The notes under the pieces are model-generated. The model saw only the letters and a list, made by a program, of their open reading frames with translations, searched no databases and was not told where the DNA came from. The position numbers were made by a program, and so were the translations under genes. 64,000 bases of DNA from the NCBI GenBank assembly GCA_900766135.1, contig CAAFUF010000003.1:310001-374000 (forward strand), written 5' to 3'. This stretch comes from Paenibacillaceae bacterium (lineage in GTDB: Bacteria > Bacillota > Bacilli > Paenibacillales > Paenibacillaceae). Positions 25,597-33,909 of the stretch are shown here, in pieces; positions within the stretch are counted from its first letter, which is position 1, and every line of letters starts with the position of its first letter.

Positions 25597-26070
25597 TCAT
25601 ATGGCAATCCACCAGAAAACGCCAAACCGGTCGATCAGGTTGGAACAATAGGCGTTCCAATCGCATGGACCCGGCGGGTCGATGACCGTGCCGCCTTCTT
25701 TTAAAATGTCGAACGCCTGTCGAACCGCTTCCTCGCTCCCCATGTCGTATACATTAAAAGCCATGGTCTGCCAAGTCGTTTTGGGGCTGGTGTCGCAATC
25801 CTTCGGCGCTTCGCTGACGGCCATGAACAGCTCACCGTCTCGCATCAGCTCGCAATGCATATACTCATTTCCCGTCTCGTTCTTGACTTCAAGACCTTTC
25901 TCTAGCCCAAATGCCCGGCAATACCGATCGACCGCATCCAAACTGTCTGCCACATAAACCTGTGAACTGATTTTCAGAAGAAGCCCTCCTCCACTTGAGT
26001 AAGTGCTTTGGGATTGACTGATCTCGTAAGTAAACTTTCCTCCCCAAATCGTAACCCACCGTTCCAGCAT
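25597..26070 (-). CDS. VOC-superfamily (PhnB-like glyoxalase fold) protein
   Basis: The homologous part begins at 'LKISSQVYVADSLDAVDRYCRAFG' (about residue 32) and continues through 'EYMHCELMRDGELFMAVSEAP' to 'DPPGPCDWNAYCSNLIDRFGVFWWIAI', a full PhnB/3-demethylubiquinone-methyltransferase-like VOC domain. The ORF's only ATG (26,070) has no ribosome-binding site and would add 31 unrelated residues. A GGAGGAGGG lies just before a CTG at 25,977, which may be the true start. Function is unknown; these proteins are metal-dependent lyases, dioxygenases or resistance binders. It probably shares a transcript with the GyrI-like gene. Confidence 0.8.
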   Translation of the reverse strand: MLERWVTIWGGKFTYEISQSQSTYSSGGGLLLKISSQVYVADSLDAVDRYCRAFGLEKGLEVKNETGNEYMHCELMRDGELFMAVSEAPKDCDTSPKTTWQTMAFNVYDMGSEEAVRQAFDILKEGGTVIDPPGPCDWNAYCSNLIDRFGVFWWIAI

Positions 26071-26168
26071 CTACCATATCATTTTTTACACCGCAACTTT
26101 CTTGGTCAGTATTATGGTTCGAGATGGTGGGAGAATACAAAGGTGCCGCTGATAGCTAAAAATTAAAA

Positions 26169-26202
26169 ATGCCCCTGACTCAACTGGTGAGTTACGGAGC
26201 AT
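26169..26202 (-). terminator. Orphan terminator-like hairpin
   Basis: On the minus strand, ATGCTCCGTAACTCA, loop CCAGT, TGAGTCAGGGGCAT (imperfect stem), followed by TTTTTAATTTTT. No intact minus-strand gene lies just upstream of it. Confidence 0.5.
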
Positions 26203-26460
26203 TAGTGAATATCTACTTGTAACTTCACCACGAGGCCCTATCTTTCCGTCAGCTCCTTTTTGTTTAATTTTTTCCGCCACACTGCCCGCCATGCTCATAA
26301 AAAGGCTGGGCTTTGTCCCAATGGCGACTTGATCGTTGGGTTTACCAGCGGCACCCTGCTCGTGTTGGCGGCAATTTGTGCTGCCTTGTGTATTCGGCTG
26401 GGAAAAAAGTTGTGCAGTGAAATCGTTATCCTATCCTATAAGCAGTAAAATGGCAAAATA

Positions 26461-26496
26461 GGCCGCCTCGCTCCCGCTTGGAGGAACGAGGCGGCC
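26461..26496 (-). terminator. Terminator of the polysaccharide cluster (after the esterase)
   Basis: A perfect 10-bp GC stem (GGCCGCCTCG pairing with CGAGGCGGCC) with a 16-nt loop; on the minus strand TATTTTGCC follows. It lies 19 bp beyond the esterase stop. Confidence 0.8.
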
Positions 26497-26514
26497 TTCC
26501 GTCTCCTGAGAACG

Positions 26515-27291
26515 TTAGGCAAACACGGACTGAAGAAAACGCAACACGCCGCGGCATGCTTGACGCTGGGCTTCCGATTCGATGCCATAGCCGAACCCGT
26601 GCCCGACGCCAGCCAGCGTCAGAAGCTCCGCCCGGGAGCCGGCGGCCGCCAGCTTCCGCACGAACGCTTGCGCGTCTTCGAGCGGGGTTGTCTTATCCCG
26701 ATCGCCTTGAACGATCAGCCACGGAATGCTCTTGCCCTTGATCCGGTCCATCGGGGATCCCTCCCGATAAAGATCCGGAGCATCGGCTTCGGCCGCGCCC
26801 ATAAACTTTCGGATAAAGTTCTGATCCTTGTGAAGCGTCGTTACCGGGCAGTATAGCGCCGCGGCATTGGGCCGCGTGTCGCGCATGCGCAGCTCCTCCG
26901 TGCGCCCCAGCTCGTCCTCCGGATCGATCAGGGCGAGCATCGCCGCCAGGTAACCGCCGGCGGACGAACCGACGACCGCCAGCTTGCCACTGTCGAAGCC
27001 GTATTCCGCCGTGCGCTCGCGCAAGTACTGCACGGCCAGCCGCGCATCCTCGATCGCGGCGGGATAGATCGCCTGCTGCGACAAGCGATAATTCATCGAG
27101 GCGCACAAGTAGCCGTGCTCGGCAAACCATTTTGCCAAATCGGCAAAATGCATTTTGTCGCCCTTCTCCCAGCCTCCGCCGTGTATAAACAAAATCGCCG
27201 CCCCGTTCCGCTCCTTTGGCTGCCAGATATCCATCAGCCTGCTATCCGGATCATGCGCCGAATAGCTCACGTTATGACGCACGCGCATCAT
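26515..27291 (-). CDS. Alpha/beta-hydrolase carbohydrate esterase/lipase-like protein
   Basis: A 258-aa cytoplasmic esterase of the HGGG (hormone-sensitive lipase/BD-FAE-like) type. The oxyanion loop 'LFIHGGGWEKGD' is near residue 35, the nucleophile elbow 'VVGSSAGGYLAAML' near 108, the catalytic Asp in 'IVQGDRDKTTPLEDA' and the His in 'GVGHGFGYG'. It overlaps the beta-helix protein gene by 4 bp (ATGA), with AGGGGG before the start. No signal peptide is present, while its partner is secreted, so it may deacylate imported oligosaccharides. It is the last gene of the leftward polysaccharide cluster. Confidence 0.9.
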   Translation of the reverse strand: MMRVRHNVSYSAHDPDSRLMDIWQPKERNGAAILFIHGGGWEKGDKMHFADLAKWFAEHGYLCASMNYRLSQQAIYPAAIEDARLAVQYLRERTAEYGFDSGKLAVVGSSAGGYLAAMLALIDPEDELGRTEELRMRDTRPNAAALYCPVTTLHKDQNFIRKFMGAAEADAPDLYREGSPMDRIKGKSIPWLIVQGDRDKTTPLEDAQAFVRKLAAAGSRAELLTLAGVGHGFGYGIESEAQRQACRGVLRFLQSVFA

Positions 27292-29789
27292 GCTTCCCCC
27301 TGACTCTGGTCATTAACGCTCGTGTTGTCGTCATATTCCCATACTTCGATTTCCAACAATCTGGCGGTCGTATCGGTTGAACTTCCTTTCGTAATGTACA
27401 TTCTAATCTTATCCGTTGTGACCGGTTGAAAGGTCAAATCATTGAACTGTCCTTTGCTGGCATCTCGGCTGTTGCCAACGACCGTCGCCGCCGTTTTCCA
27501 TAGTTGAGCGCCGCTGTCCCAATATTGAATTTCGAAGTCGGCAATTTGCGCCGAATCGCCGTTCATATATCCGCTCCATACCCGAACGGCGTGGATATCG
27601 TAACTTTGCTCCCATTCCAACTGCAGCCAGTGCGGATACACCGCGTCAACGGCGGACAACCAACGGCTGGTGTTATCGTTTTTGATGCCATCCGCCGCCT
27701 TATCCGGAGAATAAGTTCCCCCAGCGTCGATCCGATAGGAACTCGCCGACAACTCGGCCAACGGAGCAAGGTTCTGCTTCCCCGGCGGAAGCACCGGCGG
27801 GAGTTGCGGCGGTACGACTACCGGATCCACCTCTCCGTCTTCGTACAATTCCAGATCGTCGAAATATACCGCTCCGGTGACGCTTGGTTTATACATGTAA
27901 ACAACGGCACTTGACGCATCGTTGCCGGTGATAAACGTAAGCTGTCTTTTGACATAATCCGAACCGGTGTTGAAATGAACATCTTTGACGGCTCCCCCGT
28001 AATTTTTGACGCCGATCACGGCATTTCCGCCATCCACTCGTTTGCCAAAGCCCGACAAGACATACAAGGTGTTGGGTTGAAGCCCGACAACCTGCTGTTC
28101 AATGCCCGATACTGCGTTTGCCAACTTCGCGGCATATTCCCCGGACCGGACGTTGTCATGAACTATCGCAGCCCCGTTATAATCATTCGTATATTGACTG
28201 AAATCTCCGCTTTCAAACCCCGGATTCCCCAGCAAATTCACCCGCTCCGGCAGTTCCGGGAGATTGCTCGGGTCCAGCCCGGGCCCCGCATAAGCGCCGA
28301 TATTCGGACTGTGACCCGCCGGAATCGGATGATCCCAAAAATCTTTTCCTCCGTTATTGTTGATGAGTCTTCCGGTGCCGATTGCCGGCGAACCCTGAAG
28401 CAATTGATAACCGGCCGCCGTCTCGCGTCCGATCCTTGCCGTTCCGGGCGCCGCGAATAAGGGGTCCGCCTCGATTTTGTGGATATCCTTGGCTAGCACT
28501 TCCGGAGAATGATGGCCAAAGAACAGGTTATGCTCGAAAAAAATCGTGTTGGGGTCGCCTCCCAAAGCATACCCGCCCGTTCCGTGGTTAACCAAGATGT
28601 TATTGTAGAAATAAGTATTTTTCGGCCAGGCGTTCCAGTTTAAAAAGTTGGCGACTCGAGTGTTCAGCGACTCTTCGATATAAACCGTATTGTTGTAGAT
28701 CAGAGTATTCTCCGGATTTCCGCTAACGGTAAAAATAGCCCCCAAATCATTTTGGCTGATATTGTAACGGATCACGGAATTTCGATTATAGTTCTTGGCA
28801 TCGCCCCCGTCGCTTGTCACCATGTAGGCCCCGCCGGCATTGTTATGGCTGTAATTATATTGGATCACCGTGCCTTCGCTGCGGTAATCCGAGTCATAGG
28901 CCATCGCATCCCCGCCAGGATGAGTATTAAACACTTCGTTATATTGGATGACGGCGTTTCTTGTCTCAAAGGTCCACAGCGGCACGTGATACCCCGACGC
29001 CCTTTTATGCGTATCATAAACCACATTGTGTTCAATCCGAGCATCAGTAGTGTTCAGAATAAAGGCGCCGTCCGCAGCAATATCGTAAATCGTATTGTTG
29101 ATCACTTTGTTGTCGGAAGCAAAATTGAAGCTGCCGCCGTTCAAATAAACGCCCACGCTGTCCAAGGAGTAAATCTTATTGTTGTTGATGACGACATCCG
29201 AGACGATATAATTCCAGCTTGGATCCCAGACAATAATTCCGCCGTTATGCATGTAGCTCGAGCCCACTTGGCCTCTTACGCTGTGGATATCCAGGTTCTC
29301 AAAGACAAAATGCCGGTACACCTTCGGATTCGTCCAGCCGCCGCTATTCCCCGCCACATGAATGCCGCGCCGTTGTCCCGGCTCCGCTGCGTAGTTGGTA
29401 ATCTCCAGATTTCGGACTTCCCAGTACTCCTGACTGTAGAAATAAACAGCGGCGTCTGCGCCGTCCCCATTCAGGATCGGCTTGGGTCCTTCGCCATACT
29501 TGTCAATCCGGATCGGAAGGCCGTCGCTGCCCGATCCCTTCGGGTGCAGTGTCCCCGACCAGGCGCTGCCGGCTTTGAATAAAATCGAATCTCCCGGTGC
29601 AAACGTCATGTCGTTCACTTTGTCCAGTGTTTGCCATGCGGCTTCAGGGCTCGTTCCCGCATTCATATCGTTGCCTTCCACGGCATCAACAAAATAGACA
29701 GTTCCAGAAGCTTCCGCCGAAGCGGGCAACACGGTTGACATCGTCAAGAAAACGACTAGCGCAAGCAAGCTGGCCATCATGGATTTCAT
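27288..29789 (-). CDS. Secreted right-handed beta-helix (pectate-lyase-like) protein with C-terminal carbohydrate-binding domains
   Basis: An 833-aa secreted protein. A signal peptide ends at about residue 27 (VLPASAEA). 'YFVDAVEGNDMNAGTSPEAAWQTLDKVN' starts a parallel beta-helix (about 30-500), with repeats such as 'NNNKIYSLDSVGVYLNGGSFN' and 'NVVYDTHKRAS'. A beta-sandwich follows (about 515-650, 'NLLGNPGFESGDFSQY', CBM-like). The C-terminal F5/8-type discoidin domain (about 670-820) contains 'AADGIKNDNTSRWLSAVDAVYPHWLQLEWEQ'. The helix fold is that of polysaccharide lyases and epimerases; catalytic residues cannot be assigned by eye. It is coupled to the esterase, and the PPIase-like gene upstream may aid its folding. 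The RBS is AAAGGAGG. Confidence 0.88.
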   Translation of the reverse strand: MKSMMASLLALVVFLTMSTVLPASAEASGTVYFVDAVEGNDMNAGTSPEAAWQTLDKVNDMTFAPGDSILFKAGSAWSGTLHPKGSGSDGLPIRIDKYGEGPKPILNGDGADAAVYFYSQEYWEVRNLEITNYAAEPGQRRGIHVAGNSGGWTNPKVYRHFVFENLDIHSVRGQVGSSYMHNGGIIVWDPSWNYIVSDVVINNNKIYSLDSVGVYLNGGSFNFASDNKVINNTIYDIAADGAFILNTTDARIEHNVVYDTHKRASGYHVPLWTFETRNAVIQYNEVFNTHPGGDAMAYDSDYRSEGTVIQYNYSHNNAGGAYMVTSDGGDAKNYNRNSVIRYNISQNDLGAIFTVSGNPENTLIYNNTVYIEESLNTRVANFLNWNAWPKNTYFYNNILVNHGTGGYALGGDPNTIFFEHNLFFGHHSPEVLAKDIHKIEADPLFAAPGTARIGRETAAGYQLLQGSPAIGTGRLINNNGGKDFWDHPIPAGHSPNIGAYAGPGLDPSNLPELPERVNLLGNPGFESGDFSQYTNDYNGAAIVHDNVRSGEYAAKLANAVSGIEQQVVGLQPNTLYVLSGFGKRVDGGNAVIGVKNYGGAVKDVHFNTGSDYVKRQLTFITGNDASSAVVYMYKPSVTGAVYFDDLELYEDGEVDPVVVPPQLPPVLPPGKQNLAPLAELSASSYRIDAGGTYSPDKAADGIKNDNTSRWLSAVDAVYPHWLQLEWEQSYDIHAVRVWSGYMNGDSAQIADFEIQYWDSGAQLWKTAATVVGNSRDASKGQFNDLTFQPVTTDKIRMYITKGSSTDTTARLLEIEVWEYDDNTSVNDQSQGEA

Positions 29790-29812
29790 AATTATTCCTC
29801 CTTTGTCTTGTA

Positions 29813-30931
29813 CTACTTGATTTCCACTCGGGAATAGGGAGCCAACACTTGCACTTGTGCCGATCCTATGAACTTGCTTAAGTAATCGGTATACCAGGCG
29901 TCTACATAATGCTTGCGGACTTGATTCTTTTGTTCTTCAAAACTCTTGTAACCGCTCTTGGTAATATCCGTGATGACGACGATCACGTATTGTCCCGAAA
30001 CGGGATCCTCCATGATTGGACTGACTTGACCAACCTCTACGGCCTCCGAAAGTATGGTATATAACTCGGGTTGGTATCTGAAGTAATCCCGCGCCGTCTC
30101 ACTGTCAAAGCGTTCCTGCGAAACCCGGATCGACGGCTGGCCGTCCATGCTCTTTTGCTGACGTACCGCCTCCTGCACTTCCTGTCCTCGTTTCACCCGT
30201 AGTTTGACCGCTTCGATCGTTTCCTCCGCGAGTCGCTTCCCGTCTTTATCCTCCGTCTGACCATCCTTCCTGTAAGGTACGGAAATATGAGAAAATCCAA
30301 TGCGGTCCTCCATTCGGAACAGCTCGTCTTTGATCCGCTCGTAATGACGCAGCAACTCCTCGTCGGAGACTGGCATCACTTCCTCGGACAGCTTCGCTTG
30401 TAATGCAATCCGGATTTTGCTTAGGTAGAAGTCCAAAAAAGCGCTTTCATTTAATTGAAGCGGACCATATAGCGGCTGCCCCGCTCTTGCGGCTTCGCTC
30501 CTGCGTTGGTTCTCTCTCTCCATCTCCGCCAGCAGATCCGCTTCGGAAGTCCCCTGAAGGAGGCCATGCGATTGAGCCAGTTTTAATTCGATTTTGAGCG
30601 CGACGGCCCGCTCTAAAGAACGCCGCTTCAAGACATCCGACGGAGTCGCGCCGTCATGCCTCGTGTTCCAAAAGTCTTTGCCATAATCAGCGTCATACGT
30701 TTGCTTGAATTCGTCGATGACCGAAGCCCGGAGTAAGCCAAGCTGCCTGTTAAACTCCCCGATGGAGATCGGATCGCCGTTGACTGTGGCAATCATAATT
30801 TCATTAGAATCTGTTGAATCTTTCGTCGCAGCCTTAGGCAAGATCAGTCCGGTAATCAGCATGGATAGACTTAATCCCAACAGCAATGAGATGAGAAGCG
30901 CCGCTTTCTTCCTTCGAATCAAAACCACCAC
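29813..30931 (-). CDS. Membrane-anchored SurA/PrsA-like peptidyl-prolyl isomerase-type protein
   Basis: A 372-aa protein with one N-terminal membrane segment (about 10-32) and an extracytoplasmic body. Its N-terminal part ('ATVNGDPISIGEFNRQLGLLRASVIDEF') is the SurA_N chaperone motif. The C-terminal part ('FRMEDRIGFSHISVPYRKDG...SPIMEDPVSGQYVIVVITDI') resembles a degenerate parvulin rotamase. It starts at GTG with GGAG close upstream. It lies between the YesN-like regulator and the beta-helix protein on the same strand. It probably helps fold or release the secreted polysaccharide enzymes, an inference from position. Isomerase activity is uncertain. Confidence 0.8.
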   Translation of the reverse strand: MVVLIRRKKAALLISLLLGLSLSMLITGLILPKAATKDSTDSNEIMIATVNGDPISIGEFNRQLGLLRASVIDEFKQTYDADYGKDFWNTRHDGATPSDVLKRRSLERAVALKIELKLAQSHGLLQGTSEADLLAEMERENQRRSEAARAGQPLYGPLQLNESAFLDFYLSKIRIALQAKLSEEVMPVSDEELLRHYERIKDELFRMEDRIGFSHISVPYRKDGQTEDKDGKRLAEETIEAVKLRVKRGQEVQEAVRQQKSMDGQPSIRVSQERFDSETARDYFRYQPELYTILSEAVEVGQVSPIMEDPVSGQYVIVVITDITKSGYKSFEEQKNQVRKHYVDAWYTDYLSKFIGSAQVQVLAPYSRVEIK

Positions 30932-31032
30932 CTGTCTCCGTGTAGTAATTCCAACCTCATTCTAGCTGGATTTCGCACGAGGCTTCCTTGAATTTCCAAC
31001 AGAAATTCTAGAAAAATTACCTGCATTTACGC

Positions 31033-32079
31033 CTATCCTTGCTGCTTGCGGATCAACTTTCGATATTGGCTCGGCGATTGATCGGTCAAATGCTTAAACA
31101 CGGTCGTGAAATAGTTCGGGTCGTCGTAACCGACCCTTTGGGCGATTTCGAATACTTTCAATTCCGTATTGCTGATTAACATTTTCGCTTTATTCATTCT
31201 AATTTTCATCACATAGTTGACAAAGCTTTCTCCCGTTTCCTTCTTGAACATATTGCTAAAATAATTGGGGCTTAAGTGGACATAATCGGCCACTTCTTTC
31301 AAATCGCATTCCCCCATATAATGTTCTTCGATATACCGAATCGCTTTGTTCACGATATTCTGGTTATGCTCATTCATCCATTTCAGAAAAGACCGAAGAA
31401 ACCAATCTTGCTGCCGGGCGGACCAGTCACGTACTTCATGCAGCGAATTCATCCGAAAGAGTCGGTCGAGCTCCTTTCCGATGTTTACCGTCCGGTCTCC
31501 CAATGAAAAATCCTTATTCACTATTTCATGTAAAGCCACAGCCAAAGCCAATGCTTCGAGTTTGGCTTCCTCGATCGGCATTGTCTTCATCGATGCCGTG
31601 TAGCCTTCCAGTTGCTCTTTGATTTGATCGGCTTGGCCCAGCATGATTTTCGACATCATCTCGTTCCGGAAGTTTCGGATTTGGGTTCTGCCGACCGCTT
31701 GCTTCATTTTCCGATAAGCCTTATCTAACACGCGCAGAAGTTCTTCCTCCGGGCACGGCTTTAGCAAGAAGTCCAGGACCCCGTAACGAAGTGCAGTTTG
31801 CGCATATTCAAAATCTTTATATCCCGTCAAAAGAACGACGGCAACCTCTTCCTGCGCATCGTGGACCATGCGGGCCAATTCGATCCCATCCATCAGGGGC
31901 ATGCGAATGTCAGAAATGATCAGATGCGGCTTACATTGATGCAGTTGGTCTAACGCCTCGCGGCCGTTTCTAGCTTCGCCGGCAACCTCCCAGTCCGCCG
32001 CATTCCTGGCAATGAATTTGGTCAGTCCTTGCCGGATCGTCGCTTCATCGTCCACAATCAGGACACGGCAACGGCTCAT
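31033..32079 (-). CDS. YesN-like response regulator (receiver plus AraC DNA-binding domain)
   Basis: A 348-aa response regulator. The receiver domain (about 3-120) has phospho-acceptor Asp in 'PHLIISDIRMPLMDG' and the Lys in 'DFLLKPCPEEE'. A long linker is followed by two AraC helix-turn-helix motifs ('CDLKEVADYVHLSPNYFSNMFKKETGESFVNYV' and 'VFEIAQRVGYDDPNYFTTVFKHLTDQSPSQYRK'). Its ATG overlaps the kinase stop (ATGA). It forms the YesM/YesN pair that usually activates adjacent sugar ABC transporter and CAZyme genes, here the 42,138-26,515 cluster. Because the kinase is frameshifted, its phosphorylation input may be lost. Confidence 0.94.
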   Translation of the reverse strand: MSRCRVLIVDDEATIRQGLTKFIARNAADWEVAGEARNGREALDQLHQCKPHLIISDIRMPLMDGIELARMVHDAQEEVAVVLLTGYKDFEYAQTALRYGVLDFLLKPCPEEELLRVLDKAYRKMKQAVGRTQIRNFRNEMMSKIMLGQADQIKEQLEGYTASMKTMPIEEAKLEALALAVALHEIVNKDFSLGDRTVNIGKELDRLFRMNSLHEVRDWSARQQDWFLRSFLKWMNEHNQNIVNKAIRYIEEHYMGECDLKEVADYVHLSPNYFSNMFKKETGESFVNYVMKIRMNKAKMLISNTELKVFEIAQRVGYDDPNYFTTVFKHLTDQSPSQYRKLIRKQQG

Positions 32080-33909
32080 ACGACGTCCTCCTTCGCTTCT
32101 TGATGTTCTTGCTGTTGGAACGGCAGGCACAGCTTCATCACCGTCCCCGCTCCGAGCTTGCTCCCAATCTCCAGACCGTACTCCTGTCCGTAAATCAAAT
32201 CAATCCGCCTAATCACGCTATTTATGCCGATACGATCGCTGCCGCTTCGATCCAACACGCGCGCTTTGCCCACGTCGGTCAAACGCAGCACGTTCTCCTC
32301 GCTGATGCCGCAGCCGTTATCGGCAATTTCGATGATTAGCTTGTCGGCGTTGCGATAAGCTCGAATCTCGATCTTTAAATCGGACTGTTTTTCGCGAAAA
32401 GCGTGAATAAAAATATTTTCCACGAGCGGCTGCATAATCAAACGAATCACCAGGCAATCCCGCACTTCATCGTCAATGGAGATGTTCGTAATCAATTCAT
32501 CCCGGAAGCGGATGCGCTGGATATATAAATAATTTTCGATCTGATGAATCTCATCGTTCAGCGTAGTTTTCTCATGCACCGATTCCAAGGCATACCGCAG
32601 CAATTGCGACAATGAAACCACAAGCTTCGCCGTTTCAAAATCGTCCTTCAAATACACGGACCAATAAATCGTGTCGAGCGTATTGTACAGAAAATGCGGA
32701 TTGATTTGCGCCTGCAGGGCTTTTAGTTCCGCTTCCCGTTCATTAATCTTTCTTTCATATACCTCTTTGATAAGCGAGTCGATATTCGCGGCCATCGAAT
32801 TAAAACTTTGCCCAAGAAAACCGAGTTCGTCCCTGGAGTGAATCTCAAGGCGCGTATCGAATCGCCCTTCCCTCAATCTCCGCATCCCTTGGACCAGCAT
32901 TTTCAAAGGACGAAGCAGCCTTTGCCCTGTCAGCATCACAAGGATCCAGGCGGCAATAATCGATAAAATGGCGGAATACAGAGCGATTTTGAAAATATTT
33001 TGGGTTTGGCTGCGGATGTCCTGCAACGATACGCGGCTGATCAAAGAGAACGAGGTAGCGTCCGAATGACTTCTGCTAAACAAATAAGGCGTTTGATCCA
33101 CCGTCCGGATCTCCGTAGCCTCCATCGTCAACAACGTGGGCGGCTTCAGGCCGGCGGCTTCCGAATCATCGGTGTATAGCAGTCGGTCCCTTGCGTCGAA
33201 CAAATACACTTTTCCCGCTTCCCCGCGGGTTAACTCATCCAGAGAAGAGGAGAACAACGTTTGATCAAAGAGCATAATGAGCAGACCGTAAGTTTCCAGG
33301 TGCGACGTCTTCATCAGCCTGGCCGCCATCAAACAGTCGCGGTATCCGCCGGGTTCAATGGAACTGGACAGCCGGATGGGCGCCCATACGATGCCCCCCC
33401 TCCGTTCCTTCGACGATCTTGGCCATATTGACGTACTCCCGATCAACGATAGGATCAATGGATTGATTGCTATTGTCATAAACGAGCTGGCCATTCAGAT
33501 CGTACAGATAAAGGGCGGTCAACTTAGGGGCGTCCAGCCTCATCGTATCAAGCAGCTCTTTCAACTGTTCCCGGTCATAATAATGCTCGAATACGGAACT
33601 ATCGTTTTGCCGGTTGGACCGCTGGAGAATCTCGACCACATAAGGGTGAAAAACCATGGAATTGGATGTCCGGTAGATTTGCTGGATCTGCAGCTCCATT
33701 CTTGCCATCGCCTGCTCGTTCGCTTTATGAACCTGCTTGCTAAGCTCCGCTTCGAACAGTTGCAAATGGAGCCGATAGGAAATGTATCCGCCCAGGCTAA
33801 AAATCAAGAGAAGGATGGCCGCCAAGCTGGCGATCAGTTTGGTGTTAAAACTGAAGCGATAATTCAATGACCCGAACCTTCCCCGCATGCCATCCCCCCG
33901 CTGCATCAT
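32076..33909 (-). pseudogene. YesM-like sensor histidine kinase, broken by a poly-G frameshift
   Basis: The N-terminal frame (33,909 to about 33,395) gives TM1 'LIASLAAILLLIFSLGGYISY' and the start of a Cache-like sensor. It then loses frame in a run of seven G (forward C7 at 33,394-33,400). Six G would read ...VEGTEGGIVWAP and join the second frame. That frame carries the rest of the sensor, TM2 (SAILSIIAAWILVML), HAMP, the His_kinase motif 'NPHFLYNTLDTIYWS' and the ATPase 'IIEIADNGCGI'. The intact protein would be about 610 aa. It overlaps both neighbours by 4 bp, as expected of an intact operon. The break may be a sequencing slip or slipped-strand phase variation. Confidence 0.82.

Larger units (their letters stand above)
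26071..26514. other. Gene-poor interval with two hairpins
   Basis: No convincing gene. Short ORFs on both strands (for example one opening MFNFFRHTARHAHKKAGLCP on +) lack ribosome-binding sites and family resemblance. A minus-strand terminator-like hairpin at 26,169-26,202 has no intact gene feeding it, which suggests a decayed gene between about 26,203 and 26,450. Confidence 0.4.

Noticed and set aside
26260..26448. 62-codon + strand ORF with one hydrophobic segment
   Set aside because: No RBS, no family and decayed surroundings; reported only as part of a gene-poor interval.
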